From an uncultured Gammaproteobacteria bacterium (lineage in GTDB: Bacteria > Pseudomonadota > Gammaproteobacteria > Pseudomonadales > Pseudohongiellaceae): 64,000 nt of DNA. The first letter of the stretch is position 1; every line of letters starts with the position of its first letter. The position numbers and the translations under genes are program-made. Below the pieces are notes generated by a model. It had not been told where the DNA came from, searched no databases, and worked only from the letters and a program-made list of their open reading frames with translations. Shown here in pieces: positions 1 through 9,271 of this stretch. The DNA lies in assembly GCA_903837345.1 (NCBI GenBank), contig CAILUG010000041.1, forward strand, positions 1 through 64,000, read 5' to 3'.

Positions 1-21
1 CCCGACAAACGCTGATCAGTC

Positions 22-699
22 TTAGTGTTTCGCTTTCAATGTTTTTACACCAGTGTCTGTGCCCAGCAGCAGCAGATCGGCGGGCCGTAACGCAAACAAT
101 CCATTCGTCACTACGCCGGTAATCTGGTTGAGTTCGGTTTCCAGTTTGCGGGGATCGACGATGCTGAGGTTGTGCACATCGAGGATGATGTTGCCGTTGT
201 CGGTGATGACGCCTTCGCGATAAGCCGGGTCGCCGCCGAGTTTGACGATCTGGCGGCCGACATGGCTGCGGGCCATCGGGATCACTTCCACTGGCAACGG
301 AAATTTGCCCAGTACCTGTACCAGTTTGCTGGCATCGGCGATGCAGATGAATTCCCGGGCAACTGCAGCGACGATTTTCTCGCGGGTCAGCGCGGCACCG
401 CCGCCCTTGATCAGTTGCAGGTATTCATTGGCTTCATCGGCGCCATCCACATAGAAAGTTACTTCGGTTACCGAGTTGAGATCCATAACCGGTATGCCAT
501 GGGCGCGCAAACGTTTGGCGCTGCCTTCAGAGCTGGCAACGGTAGCGGAGATGTCGTATTTGATCGCGGCCAGTTCGTCGATGAAATAGTTGGCGGTGGA
601 GCCGGTGCCGACGCCGATCACGCTGTCAGCGCGCAGTCTGCTTTTGACATATTCGAACGCGGCCCTGGCTACTGCGCGCTTCTGGTCATCTTGATTCAT
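22..699 (-). CDS. rpiA: Ribose-5-phosphate isomerase A
   Basis: Interconverts ribose 5-phosphate and ribulose 5-phosphate in the non-oxidative pentose phosphate pathway, in the cytoplasm. The 225-residue product has the usual family length. The phosphate-binding [15 protein letters not shown] segment lies near residue 30, [14 protein letters not shown] near 57, the catalytic DGADEAN near 85 and [11 protein letters not shown] near 98. The ATG is preceded by GGAG at eight bases. It lies just downstream of fau on the same strand with a 12-base gap, so the two are probably co-transcribed; this order is common in Gammaproteobacteria. Confidence 0.97.
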   Translation of the reverse strand: MNQDDQKRAVARAAFEYVKSRLRADSVIGVGTGSTANYFIDELAAIKYDISATVASSEGSAKRLRAHGIPVMDLNSVTEVTFYVDGADEANEYLQLIKGGGAALTREKIVAAVAREFICIADASKLVQVLGKFPLPVEVIPMARSHVGRQIVKLGGDPAYREGVITDNGNIILDVHNLSIVDPRKLETELNQITGVVTNGLFALRPADLLLLGTDTGVKTLKAKH

Positions 700-711
700 G
701 GTGTTTCTCCG

Positions 712-1335
712 CTAGCTTTTTGGGGCTTTATACCACGCCTGGTCAGTCACAATGGCTTGCAGTTTTACATCCCATGGCGCGATATCGAGTGCTTCCACCC
801 GCTGGCATTCGTGGGCCAGCCCGAACAGCAGTGGGCATTTGCGCATACTGGCACGCAGAAATGCAAAAGTGTGATCGTAGAAGCCCTTGCCCATGCCGAG
901 GCGGTTGCAGCTGGCGTCGAAGGCCACCAGCGGGAACAGCACCATGCTGAATGCCCGTGGTCTGCAGATGGGCGCATTCACAGGTTCGGGAATGTTGTAG
1001 CGATTGTTTGAACGCAGCGATTGCAGGTGTTTGCCAACTCGCCGGAAGCTGAGCCGGTCGTGGCCCACCTTGCTCATTACCGGCAAATAACAGCGTTTGC
1101 CGCGTCGCAGTGCTTCATTGAGCAACAGGTGCGGAGAGATTTCCCCATCGCGGGCGATGGTAAAGGCGATGCGGCGTGAGAACCGGAAAGCTTTGCTGGT
1201 GACAACGCGGCGGTAGAGCGCATGAGAGGCTTGACGCTGTTGCAGCACAGTAAGGGCCTGGCGCTTTTGGCGCATCTGTCTGCGAAGATTTTTTTTTCGC
1301 GCCTGAATATCGGCAACTGTACTTGCTTCCATCAT
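712..1335 (-). CDS. fau: 5-formyltetrahydrofolate cyclo-ligase
   Basis: Converts 5-formyl-THF to 5,10-methenyl-THF with ATP, returning a storage or inhibitory folate to one-carbon metabolism. The product is 207 residues. A basic N-terminal helix is followed by the substrate segment ARDGEISPHLLL and the ATP-binding signature LGMGKGFYD near residue 145. Two ATG codons (1335 and 1332) are adjacent and either could be used. It sits downstream of 6S RNA on the same strand, the classic ssrS-fau arrangement; in E. coli the two are made as one transcript, which is likely here although a minisatellite separates them. Confidence 0.95.
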   Translation of the reverse strand: MMEASTVADIQARKKNLRRQMRQKRQALTVLQQRQASHALYRRVVTSKAFRFSRRIAFTIARDGEISPHLLLNEALRRGKRCYLPVMSKVGHDRLSFRRVGKHLQSLRSNNRYNIPEPVNAPICRPRAFSMVLFPLVAFDASCNRLGMGKGFYDHTFAFLRASMRKCPLLFGLAHECQRVEALDIAPWDVKLQAIVTDQAWYKAPKS

Positions 1336-1368
1336 GTACAGAACAACCGGGACTGTGGATGGCTGGCG

Positions 1369-1515
1369 GCGCCTGCAGCGTTTGGAAAGTCGTCTGCGGC
1401 GATTGGAAAAGCCCCTGCGGCGATTGGGAAGGCGCCTGCGGCGTTTGAAAAAGCGCCTGCGGCGATTGGGAAGGCGCCTGCGGCGATTGGGAAGGCGCCT
1501 GCGGCGTTTGAAAAA
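1369..1515. repeat. Seven tandem 21-bp repeats (minisatellite)
   Basis: Seven contiguous 21-base units run from 1369 to 1515. They alternate between two types, GCGCCTGCGGCGATTGGGAAG and a variant ending in GCGTTTGAAAAA. The first two units are the most diverged. The length is a multiple of three, so every frame stays open and produces spurious repetitive ORFs on both strands; none has a supporting start. The array lies between fau and 6S RNA, in the probable ssrS-fau transcript. Confidence 0.93.
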
Positions 1516-1572
1516 CAGGAGCTTGATTGCGAACTGACGGTGGCAAGAGCTTCGCCGTCATTCATGAAAAGT

Positions 1573-1769
1573 TCCCCGGGGTACCGCTGTCGAAACAGTC
1601 CTGAACCGACAGGTTCAGGTGGTGGCCAGTCCGGCGCATCAGGCTTTCCATTGGCGGGACTCATAATGGTCTCGCTGAATGGCTGTGCACACCGCGCCTT
1701 TTGGGCTAAGCCTCCGGGTTTAAGATATCGGCTCAAGAACACTTTCAACTGGCAAATATCCCAGGGAGT
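1573..1769 (-). ncRNA. ssrS: 6S RNA
   Basis: 6S RNA mimics an open promoter and sequesters the sigma-70 RNA polymerase holoenzyme in stationary phase. It was identified by position, between zapA and fau, and by conserved elements on the minus strand. The 5-prime segment CTTGAGCCGATAT matches the family hallmark. The 3-prime side carries a CCACCTGAACC / GGTTCAGG hairpin like the one in Pseudomonas and E. coli 6S RNA. The 5-prime TCCCTGGG can pair with the 3-prime CCCCGGGGA to close the long rod. The ends are estimated from this stem, giving about 197 nt. Confidence 0.87.
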
Positions 1770-1775
1770 GATCGT

Positions 1776-1781
1776 ATTGTA
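1776..1781 (-). promoter_or_regulatory. -10 element of the 6S RNA promoter
   Basis: TACAAT on the minus strand ends about six bases before the inferred 5-prime end of 6S RNA, the correct distance for a sigma-70 -10 box. I see no convincing -35 hexamer at 16-18 bases. Confidence 0.55.
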
Positions 1782-1966
1782 CTCCCGCTTGTTGCGAGAA
1801 GGTAAATATATTTTTTGCAGACACGCAACAAATTCAGCTTAAGTCAAGGTGACGACATGCGAGGAGTCTGGCAAAAAAAACTACAAGCAGCTGTCTGTGC
1901 GATAGCCATCATTGCAGATGCAAAACATTTCCGGATGGAAAACCTTGACTGGAACAAACTGCAGAC

Positions 1967-2275
1967 TCAGATTTCAATCTGGCGCGCCATCATCAGCGCA
2001 TTGTCGATTTTTTTCTCAAGTTGTTTGATGTCGCGCAGTGACGCATTCTCGCTGGTGTTGGCTTCACTGGACAATTTCAGCATGTCGTGAGTGATGTTCA
2101 GCGCGGCCAGCACGGCTATTTTCTCGTAACCAAGTGATGCACTGCGATTGCGCAACTGCTCCATCTGCTGGTCGAGATAGCGCCCGGATTTGCGCAATGA
2201 CTCTTCTTCTTCCGGCGGGCAGGCAATCTGGTAATCGCGGCCGAGAATGGAAATGGTGATTGAGGGAGCGGCCAT
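1967..2275 (-). CDS. zapA: Cell division protein ZapA
   Basis: Small FtsZ-associated protein that bundles FtsZ protofilaments at the division ring. The 102-residue product has the N-terminal fold segment ITISILGRDYQIACP followed by a long helical, coiled-coil-forming C-terminus with LNITHDML near residue 67. The start overlaps or abuts the stop of the upstream ZapB-like gene, so the two are translationally coupled. Position next to 6S RNA and fau is conserved in this class. Confidence 0.95.
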   Translation of the reverse strand: MAAPSITISILGRDYQIACPPEEEESLRKSGRYLDQQMEQLRNRSASLGYEKIAVLAALNITHDMLKLSSEANTSENASLRDIKQLEKKIDNALMMARQIEI

Positions 2276-2487
2276 CAGATCTGTCCTTCTTCGAGGGATT
2301 TCAGGCGGCGCAGTACTTTTTCCAGCCGTACCCGTGCAACCTGCTGGTTGCCGAGCAGCGTTTCCTTGTCGTGCCGCAGCTGGCTTTCGCGATCACGCAG
2401 GAGCTGGTTTTCCTTTTTCATGTCGCCACACAGGCGGATGAGTTCATCGACCTTGTCTTCCAATGATTTGAAGTTACTGTTGCTCAT
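2275..2487 (-). CDS. ZapB-like coiled-coil protein (TIGR02449 type)
   Basis: The 70-residue product starts MSNSNFKSLEDKVDELIRL and is almost wholly heptad-rich coiled coil (LIRLCGDMKKENQLLRDRES). An upstream in-frame extension to 2727 exists, but it crosses the divergent ygfB promoter region and is not protein-like, so the ATG at 2487 is chosen. Small coiled-coil proteins directly before zapA are common in Pseudomonas-like bacteria and resemble ZapB. A role in division-ring assembly is inferred from the neighbour. Confidence 0.85.
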   Translation of the reverse strand: MSNSNFKSLEDKVDELIRLCGDMKKENQLLRDRESQLRHDKETLLGNQQVARVRLEKVLRRLKSLEEGQI

Positions 2488-2657
2488 GAGCTGCAGGGGG
2501 CTTGTGTCATAGTCGCCGCAACTATAAAACGCTGTAATAACAGGGTCAACGAAAGTATTTTTGCAGTGAAGTGTCAGGATTTTGTGACGCTGCACATGCA
2601 AGTGAGTTTTGCCTGGCGAGAGTGTTATCATCGCACCCGATTTCCGGAAGAGCAGCC

Positions 2658-3245
2658 ATGACCCCAGATTACGCGATGATGCAGCAATTGCTGCGCACCA
2701 CCATGCCTGATGCCACACCTGCTGCATTGCACGGCCTGGTGGCCGGGCTGCTTACCAGCGGTGCCCCCGATATAGACGAAGAAGACATATCCACACTGAT
2801 GCAAAGCGGGTTTTCGCCGGTGATGGGGCAACTGGTCAGCATGTTGATCTCCAGCACGCGCAGCCAATTGCAGGAGCCGGAATTTACCTTCCAGTTGCTG
2901 TTGCCGGAAGACGATGTGGCGCTGGTGCAGCGTGTGCAGGCCTTGGGCAACTGGTGCGAGAGTTTCACGGCCGGCTTTTCCGCGGGCTTCATGCAGGCGG
3001 AAACCGCGCTTGGCAGCGAAGGCAGGGAAGCCCTTACCGACATTGCCGAGCTGGCCTCGTTGTCGGACGAAATCGACAATGACATTGAAGATGAAGAAAA
3101 CGATTATATGGAACTGGTGGAATACGTGCGCATGGCCGCTATCACCCTGTTCCAGCAGCTGGCTGCCGCAGAAGCGGAGTCCAACCCTGATGCGGAAATC
3201 TCTCCCTTCATGGCTCCTGATGGCCAGGATCATCTGCTGCACTGA
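2658..3245 (+). CDS. ygfB: UPF0149 (YgfB/YecA) family protein
   Basis: The 195-residue product starts MTPDYAMMQQLLRTTMPDATPAALHGLVAGLL. The motifs LHGLVAGLL near residue 25, WCESFTAGFSAG near 100 and the acidic DNDIEDEENDYMELVEYVRMA are family hallmarks. The ATG at 2658 is preferred over an earlier in-frame start at 2571 because it begins with the conserved N-terminus. In Pseudomonas a YgfB protein modulates ampDh3 and beta-lactamase expression; its general role is unclear. It heads a rightward unit with pepP and ubiH. Confidence 0.93.
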   Translation: MTPDYAMMQQLLRTTMPDATPAALHGLVAGLLTSGAPDIDEEDISTLMQSGFSPVMGQLVSMLISSTRSQLQEPEFTFQLLLPEDDVALVQRVQALGNWCESFTAGFSAGFMQAETALGSEGREALTDIAELASLSDEIDNDIEDEENDYMELVEYVRMAAITLFQQLAAAEAESNPDAEISPFMAPDGQDHLLH

Positions 3246-3273
3246 ATAACTGTCTTCCGGACCGGAACCTCCT

Positions 3274-4599
3274 ATGCCCATAGCCCTGAAAGAATACCAG
3301 CAGCGTCGCCAGGATCTGATGAATCATATGGAGCCGAACAGTATCGCGATACTGGCCTCCGCCAATCCTGTGCTGCGCAATGGCGACAGTGAATATCGTT
3401 ATCGCCAGAACAGCGATTTGCATTATCTGTGCGGTTTCAACGAGCCGCACAGCGTGCTGGTGCTGATCCCTGGCCGTGAACAGGGCCAATGCCTGCTGTT
3501 CTGCCAGGAAAAGGATCCGCTGAAGGAGCTGTGGAACGGCCGCTTGCTGGGGCCGGAAGCAGCCATCGTGCAATTGGGCATGGATGATGCTTTCCCGGTT
3601 TCCGACATCGACGACATCCTGCCCGGCCTGATTGAAGGGCGGGAGCGGGTCTACTATGCGATGGGCAAGGATGAGAATTTTGATCATCGCGTCATGGAAT
3701 GGGTGAAGGTGGTGCGCAAGAAAGTACGCAGTGGCGTGCACTCGCCAGGCGAATTCCTGGTGCTGGATCATCTCCTGCACGAGATGCGGCTGATCAAATC
3801 AAAGGCCGAGCTTGAGTTGATGCGCGAGTCAGGCCAGATTGCCGTGCGTGCCCACAAGCGGGCAATGCAGCTGTGCAAGGCAGGGTTGAATGAGTACCAG
3901 ATCGAAGCGGAATTCCTGCATGAGTTTTTCAGATCCGGCTGTCGCTCACCGGCTTACACATCCATCGTCGCCGGCGGCGACAACGCCTGCATCCTGCATT
4001 ACAACGAAAACAACCAGCCGCTGCGTGAAGGTGACCTGCTGTTGATCGATGCCGGTTGCGAGTTCGAGCATTATGCTTCCGACATCACCCGTACTTTCCC
4101 GGTGAGCGGCAAATTCTCACCCGAGCAGAAAGCCGTCTATGAGCTGGTGCTGAAAGCGCAGCTTGCCGCCATCGAACAGGTGAAGCCTGGCAATCATTGG
4201 GACGACCCGCACAACACCACGGTAACTGTGCTCACCGAAGGCCTGGTTGAACTGGGCTTGTTGCAGGGTGAAGTCGACAAGCTGATCGAGAGCGGCGCCT
4301 ACCGTGATTTTTACATGCATCGTGCCGGCCACTGGCTGGGTATGGATGTGCATGATGTGGGCGATTACAAGATTGAAGGCAAGTGGCGCCAGCTGGAACC
4401 CGGCATGGTGCTGACAGTGGAGCCTGGCATTTATATCGCACCCAACAACCAGAAAGTGGATGCACGCTGGCGTGGCATCGGCGTTCGCATTGAAGACGAT
4501 GTGGCGGTAACGCGCAGTGGTTATGAAGTGCTGACCAGCGGTTTGCCGAAAACCGTCGCTGAAATCGAAACCTTCATGGCGGTGAAGTCCCTGTCGTGA
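3274..4599 (+). CDS. pepP: Xaa-Pro aminopeptidase P
   Basis: Cytoplasmic M24B metallopeptidase that removes N-terminal residues preceding proline. The 441-residue product has an N-terminal creatinase-like domain (about 1-170) and a pita-bread catalytic domain. The dinuclear metal ligands are visible: Asp in LLIDAGCEFEHYASD (both Asp), His in HRAGHWLGMDVHDVG, Glu in LTVEPGIY and Glu in GIGVRIEDD. The stop overlaps the ubiH start by four bases. The pairing of pepP and ubiH is conserved from E. coli onward and has no known biochemical reason. Confidence 0.97.
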   Translation: MPIALKEYQQRRQDLMNHMEPNSIAILASANPVLRNGDSEYRYRQNSDLHYLCGFNEPHSVLVLIPGREQGQCLLFCQEKDPLKELWNGRLLGPEAAIVQLGMDDAFPVSDIDDILPGLIEGRERVYYAMGKDENFDHRVMEWVKVVRKKVRSGVHSPGEFLVLDHLLHEMRLIKSKAELELMRESGQIAVRAHKRAMQLCKAGLNEYQIEAEFLHEFFRSGCRSPAYTSIVAGGDNACILHYNENNQPLREGDLLLIDAGCEFEHYASDITRTFPVSGKFSPEQKAVYELVLKAQLAAIEQVKPGNHWDDPHNTTVTVLTEGLVELGLLQGEVDKLIESGAYRDFYMHRAGHWLGMDVHDVGDYKIEGKWRQLEPGMVLTVEPGIYIAPNNQKVDARWRGIGVRIEDDVAVTRSGYEVLTSGLPKTVAEIETFMAVKSLS

Positions 4600-5843
4600 T
4601 CACCCTGCTGCCACAACATGAACACTATGATGTCGTCATCATCGGCGCCGGCATGGTGGGGACAACACTGGCGTGTGCACTGGTGCATCAGACACAGCAT
4701 CCGGGCCGAATCCTGCTGGTGGAGGCGACCCAGGTGCACAGTGGCAAGGCCGCCCAGCCCGGCTTTGATGCGCGCAGCACTGTGCTGTCAGCCAGCAGTA
4801 TTGATTACTTGCGCACGCTTGGTCTTTGGCAGGCCATGGAAGCTGCGGCTGCGCCCATCCATCACATCCAGGTTTCCGATCAGGGCCACTTTGGCGGCGT
4901 GCACATGGCGGGCAGTGACGCCAACGTGTCAGCGCTTGGCCATGTAGTGGAAAACGCTGCCATTGGCCAGGCCTTGAACCAGGCCTTGCTGAACAGCAGT
5001 GCGATAGAGCTGTGCTGTCCAGTGCAGGTAACCTCCGTCAAGCCACTACCGCAGGCCATGCAATTGTCGCTGCAGACCGGTGACAGTGCATGCAGGATTA
5101 CCGCAGCATTGGTGGTAGTGGCTGAAGGCGGGCGTTCAGGCCTGATCCAGCAACTTGGCATCCACGTCGAAGCCAGAAGCTATCGGCAGAGCGCAGTCAT
5201 CGCCAATGTGGCGGTGTCGCAGCCGCATCAGGGCATTGCCCATGAACGTTTTACCAGCAAAGGGCCGTTGGCACTGTTGCCGCTGATCCCGCACGCACAA
5301 ACCGAACGCATGGCGCTGGTGTGGACCCATCCGGAAGACGACATTGCCGGCATCATGGCGTTGTCAGACCAGGATTTCATCGCGCGACTGCAAACAGACT
5401 GCGGCCACCGCGCCGGCCAGATCGTGCACATCGGCAAACGTGCGGTATTCCCGCTGACCCTGCAAGTGGCGGAAGAACAGTTGCGGCCACATCTGGCACT
5501 GCTCGGCAATGTGGCGCACACGCTGCATCCGGTGGCAGGGCAGGGCTTCAACCTGGCACTGCGCGATGCGATGGCATTGGCTGCCAATGTGCGCGAGTCC
5601 CTGCAACAGCAACTCAATCCGGGCAGTTTCAATCGTCTGCAACAGTGGTGGGATGTTGTGCAGAAGGACCAGCTGCGCACGATCACCTTCAGCGATGTGA
5701 TGACAAGACTGTTCTCCAACAACAGCATGGCGATGGCTCTGCTCCGCAAGTTCGGCATGGTCGGCATCGAACTGCTGCCCCCTCTCAAACAGCAGCTCGC
5801 GCGCCAGGCCATGGGTTATCAGTCGCCGGCCGTGCGTTTGTGA
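4596..5843 (+). CDS. ubiH: 2-octaprenyl-6-methoxyphenol hydroxylase
   Basis: FAD-dependent monooxygenase of ubiquinone biosynthesis, part of the membrane-associated Ubi complex. The 415-residue product has an N-terminal dinucleotide-binding motif VVIIGAGMVGTTLACAL (about residues 9-25) and the second FAD/substrate motif LLGNVAHTLHPVAGQGFNLALRDA near 305. The HP-AG-GFN-LRD signature is typical of the UbiH/UbiI/UbiF family; assignment as UbiH rather than UbiI rests on its overlap with pepP. No second ubi hydroxylase follows it here. Confidence 0.93.
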   Translation: MITLLPQHEHYDVVIIGAGMVGTTLACALVHQTQHPGRILLVEATQVHSGKAAQPGFDARSTVLSASSIDYLRTLGLWQAMEAAAAPIHHIQVSDQGHFGGVHMAGSDANVSALGHVVENAAIGQALNQALLNSSAIELCCPVQVTSVKPLPQAMQLSLQTGDSACRITAALVVVAEGGRSGLIQQLGIHVEARSYRQSAVIANVAVSQPHQGIAHERFTSKGPLALLPLIPHAQTERMALVWTHPEDDIAGIMALSDQDFIARLQTDCGHRAGQIVHIGKRAVFPLTLQVAEEQLRPHLALLGNVAHTLHPVAGQGFNLALRDAMALAANVRESLQQQLNPGSFNRLQQWWDVVQKDQLRTITFSDVMTRLFSNNSMAMALLRKFGMVGIELLPPLKQQLARQAMGYQSPAVRL

Positions 5844-5853
5844 ATGCAGACCG

Positions 5854-6234
5854 ATGACAACTGCCTCTGACAGCATGCTCTCGCAAATGCAGCAGCTGGA
5901 AAAGCAGTTGTTGCATGGCGATTTCCGTCAGGCTCCACAGCAGCTTGAACTGTTGCTGGCGGAGGATTTCCAGGAAGTATCGCCAACCGGCCGCACCAGT
6001 ACGCGGGCAGAAGTAATCAACTGGTTACTGCAAAAAGATGCTTCCCACCGCTGGCAGTTCAGCGAATGGCAGCTTGATGAGTTGGCGCCCGCAGTGCGAC
6101 TGCTGCGCTATCACGCCATACAGTCCGTTCCACCGTCACTGGGCAAGGGGGCTTTGCACAGCTCGGTGTGGTGTCATGATCAGCACAAAGGGTGCTGGCG
6201 GTTGCACTTTCATCAATCTTCAAAAACTGCCTGA
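5854..6234 (+). CDS. DUF4440/SnoaL-like small protein
   Basis: The 126-residue product resembles the NTF2-like DUF4440 family: an N-terminal helix with MQQLEKQLL, then LLAEDFQEVSPTGRTSTRAEVINWL, then beta strands ending in WCHDQHKGCWRLHFHQSSKT. The Asp-Phe-x-Glu followed by Gly-Arg is typical of this cone-shaped fold. It starts ten bases after the ubiH stop, so it is probably the last gene of the ygfB-pepP-ubiH unit. Substrate or partner is unknown. Confidence 0.8.
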   Translation: MTTASDSMLSQMQQLEKQLLHGDFRQAPQQLELLLAEDFQEVSPTGRTSTRAEVINWLLQKDASHRWQFSEWQLDELAPAVRLLRYHAIQSVPPSLGKGALHSSVWCHDQHKGCWRLHFHQSSKTA

Positions 6235-6421
6235 ATTCCGGTTTCTGACTCATTCTTCATGATCCGCTTGCCCTGGGTGGGGTGCCGCACATAACTCTGC
6301 AGCCATAAGTGGACAATCCCCACGGATAATTGGCCGAGCAAGTATCCGTGCAGAAATATCCATGTTGAAACCTGGTTGCGGGAATGACGATAACGAAAAA
6401 CCTGGCGGCCAGGACGGCATC

Positions 6422-9271
6422 ATGGAAGTTCAGCACCAGAAAATAAGGCTGAAAACCGGTGCGCTGCAGGACGCCATTTTCAATAGCGCGTATTTTTCCA
6501 GCATCGCCACTGATGAAAAAGGTGTCATCCAGATATTCAACGTGGGTGCCGAGCGCATGCTGGGCTACACGGCTGCCGACGTAGTCAACAAGATTACCCC
6601 GGCCGACATTTCCGATCCGCAGGAAGTGATCGCCCGCGCCAAAGCCTTGAGTGTGGAATTGTCGACGCCGATTACGCCGGGATTTGAAGCGCTGGTATTC
6701 AAGGCCTCACGCGGCATCGAGGACATCTACGAACTCACCTATATCCGCAAGGATGGCAGCCGTTTCCCGGCCGTGGTGTCGGTGACTGCACTGCGCGATG
6801 ATCAGGACGCCATTATCGGTTATCTGCTGATAGGTACTGACAATACGGCCCACAAACAGGCGGAAGAGGCGCTGCTCAAAGCCGGGGCATTGCAGAGTGC
6901 AATTTTCAACAGCGCCAACTTCTCGAGTATCGCCACTGATGCCAAAGGCGTCATCCAGATTTTCAATGTGGGCGCCGAGCGCATGCTGGGCTACACCGCC
7001 CTGGACGTGATGAACAAGATCACTCCGGCCGACATCTCCGACCCGGAAGAAGTGATCGCCCGTGCCGAGGCCTTGAGTGTGGAATTGTCGACGCCGATTA
7101 CGCCAGGGTTCGAAGCGCTGGTGTTCAAAGCCTCACGTGGCATCGAGGATATCTACGAACTCACCTATATCCGCAAGGATGGTACCCGCTTTCCCGCGGT
7201 GGTGTCGGTGACTGCGCTACGTGATGATGAGGATGCCATCATAGGTTATCTGCTGATAGGCACCGACAATACTGCGCGCAAACAAGTTGAGGCAGAACAG
7301 CGAAAACTTGATCAACGTCTGCGTGACCAGCAGTTCTATACGCGTTCCCTGATCGAATCCAATATCGACGCACTGATGACTACTGATCCGTCAGGCATCA
7401 TTACTGACGTCAACAAGCAAATGGAAGCACTCACGGGCTGCACTCGTGACGAACTTATTGGTGCGCCTTTCAAGAACTACTTTACCGATCCTGACCGCGC
7501 CGAGGCTGGCATCAAGCTGGTGTTGAGGGAAAAGAAGGTGACCAACTACGAACTGACCACCCGTGCCAGGGACGGGGCCGAAATCGTAGTGTCCTACAAC
7601 GCTACTACTTTCTATGATCGCGATCGAAAATTGCAGGGCGTGTTTGCGGCCGCGCGCGATGTCACCGAGCTCAAGCATTTTGAAAGAACCCTGCAGGAAA
7701 AAAATATCGAGCTGGAACACGCCAGCAGCATGAAATCGGTATTTCTGGCAACCATGTCCCATGAATTGCGTACACCACTGAACGGTATGCTGGGCATGCT
7801 GGAATTGCTCAGCTTTTCCACGCTTGATGTCGATCAGCGCGGCACGCTGGAGATCGCCCGCGATTCCGGGCGTGGCCTGGTTCGCATCATTGATGATGTG
7901 CTGGATCATGCCAAGATCGAGGCTGGCAAGCTGGAAATCCAGGTGGAACCGGTGTCAATTGCAAATTTGTTCCAGCGAGTGCTCGACACCTACCATGCGG
8001 TGGCAAGCTCCAGCGGTCTGTTGCTGACACAGGTTGTGGATCCGCGTATCAGCCGCTCATTGCTGGCCGATCCGTTGCGGGTTTCACAGATACTGAACAA
8101 TCTTGTGAACAATGCATTGAAATTCACTTCCCAGGGGTCGGTCGATGTGCGGGCGGAACTGGTCGGGCGCTCCGCAGATGCCGAAACTGTTTGTTTGTCA
8201 GTAACCGACACCGGCATCGGCATAGAAATGAATGCGCAAGCACGGCTGTTTCAACCTTTCGAACAAGCGGGGGCGGTCACCGCACGCCTGTATGGCGGTA
8301 CGGGTCTCGGTTTGTCCATTTGCCGCCGCCTGGCTGAAATGATGGGTGGCACCATCAAGGTAAAAAGTGAACCGGGAGCAGGTACCACGATGAGCCTGAC
8401 TCTTACATTGGTGATCTCTGCGGTCCCGACGGCGGAACCAAAGGGTGAGGTTGTCGCCAGCGTTGCACCCATCTTTGCAATGGGAACAGCAGGTCTGGCG
8501 CCGCTGGTGATGGCGGTCGATGACCATCCAACCAACCGGGCATTGCTGGCGCGCCAGATCGTGGCGCTGGGACTGCGCGTCCAGATCGCCGTGGATGGCT
8601 GTGAGGCGCTTGCGCTGTGGCAGGAAGGCGGCATCGATGTGGTTGTCACTGACTGCAATATGCCGCTGATGGACGGTTATGCACTGACGCGGGCCATTCG
8701 TACTTTTGAGGCGAAGGACGGCCGGCCCCAGACCCCGGTTATTGCATGGACTGCCAACGTGCTGCACGACGCAGTGGCGCAGTGTCACGCTGCCGGCATG
8801 AATGATGTCCTGACCAAACCGGCTGAGCTGGCTGTATTGAAAAAGACACTGCTGAAATGGTTGCCGGGCATTGCGATCACGAGTGAGACAACAGATTTCT
8901 CTCATGACGCAATTACGTCGGACCAATGGTTTGCTCCGCTTGATCCTGCCAATCTGTCCAAGCTTGCTGTAACTGCCGGAGAGCAGGCCGAAATTCTGCA
9001 GGATTTCATAAGCCATACCCGTATCGATATGGGCGAAATGCTGGTGGCGTTGACACTTGCGGATGTGGTGGCTTGCATTCGTATCGCCCATCGAATGAAA
9101 GGCTCCAGCATGATGGTGGGAGCGCGTGACCTGGCTTCAGCTTGTCAATCGATGGAGCATGTTTCCCCTTCGGAAAATCCGGCCCAAGCTGGTGCAACCG
9201 TGAAGCTGGCAATGGCGCGTCTTGAAGCACATCTGGCCAAAATCGTCCATGCAGCCAGGGAGCCAACATGA
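6422..9271 (+). CDS. Hybrid sensor histidine kinase (PAS-PAS-PAS-HisKA-HATPase-REC-HPt)
   Basis: A tripartite phosphorelay kinase of about 949 residues. Two near-identical PAS domains come first (about residues 12-290), then a third PAS, a phosphoacceptor helix with SMKSVFLATMSHELRTPLNG, an HATPase domain (LNNLVNNALKFTSQG, GGTGLGLSICRRLAEMM), a receiver with VVVTDCNMPLMDGY and a C-terminal HPt with IRIAHRMKGSSMM. No transmembrane segment is seen, so it is probably cytoplasmic. The ATG at 6422 has AGGA at seven bases; an in-frame ATG at 6362 lacks one. It overlaps the REC-EAL gene by four bases, so that protein is the likely output partner. Confidence 0.93.
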   Translation: MEVQHQKIRLKTGALQDAIFNSAYFSSIATDEKGVIQIFNVGAERMLGYTAADVVNKITPADISDPQEVIARAKALSVELSTPITPGFEALVFKASRGIEDIYELTYIRKDGSRFPAVVSVTALRDDQDAIIGYLLIGTDNTAHKQAEEALLKAGALQSAIFNSANFSSIATDAKGVIQIFNVGAERMLGYTALDVMNKITPADISDPEEVIARAEALSVELSTPITPGFEALVFKASRGIEDIYELTYIRKDGTRFPAVVSVTALRDDEDAIIGYLLIGTDNTARKQVEAEQRKLDQRLRDQQFYTRSLIESNIDALMTTDPSGIITDVNKQMEALTGCTRDELIGAPFKNYFTDPDRAEAGIKLVLREKKVTNYELTTRARDGAEIVVSYNATTFYDRDRKLQGVFAAARDVTELKHFERTLQEKNIELEHASSMKSVFLATMSHELRTPLNGMLGMLELLSFSTLDVDQRGTLEIARDSGRGLVRIIDDVLDHAKIEAGKLEIQVEPVSIANLFQRVLDTYHAVASSSGLLLTQVVDPRISRSLLADPLRVSQILNNLVNNALKFTSQGSVDVRAELVGRSADAETVCLSVTDTGIGIEMNAQARLFQPFEQAGAVTARLYGGTGLGLSICRRLAEMMGGTIKVKSEPGAGTTMSLTLTLVISAVPTAEPKGEVVASVAPIFAMGTAGLAPLVMAVDDHPTNRALLARQIVALGLRVQIAVDGCEALALWQEGGIDVVVTDCNMPLMDGYALTRAIRTFEAKDGRPQTPVIAWTANVLHDAVAQCHAAGMNDVLTKPAELAVLKKTLLKWLPGIAITSETTDFSHDAITSDQWFAPLDPANLSKLAVTAGEQAEILQDFISHTRIDMGEMLVALTLADVVACIRIAHRMKGSSMMVGARDLASACQSMEHVSPSENPAQAGATVKLAMARLEAHLAKIVHAAREPT
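6457..7308 (+). repeat. Tandem duplication of a PAS-domain coding unit
   Basis: Two consecutive units of about 426 bases (6457-6882 and 6883-7308) encode almost the same PAS domain. Both contain FNVGAERMLGYTA, ITPADISDP, VIARA and SVELSTPITPGF. Long stretches are identical at the nucleotide level, which suggests a recent duplication or ongoing gene conversion. A third, more diverged copy lies in the gene at 29538-31526. Confidence 0.9.

Noticed and set aside
172-1011. 279-codon plus-strand ORF over rpiA and fau
   Set aside because: It is an antisense shadow of two well-conserved genes and has no protein-like motif or ribosome-binding site.
1369-1515. CRISPR-like array
   Set aside because: The units are contiguous with no spacers and no cas gene is present; it is a minisatellite.
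1115-1842. Repetitive ORFs in several frames across the minisatellite and 6S RNA
   Set aside because: The 21-base unit is a multiple of three, so all frames stay open. The ORFs overlap fau or 6S RNA and no start is supported.
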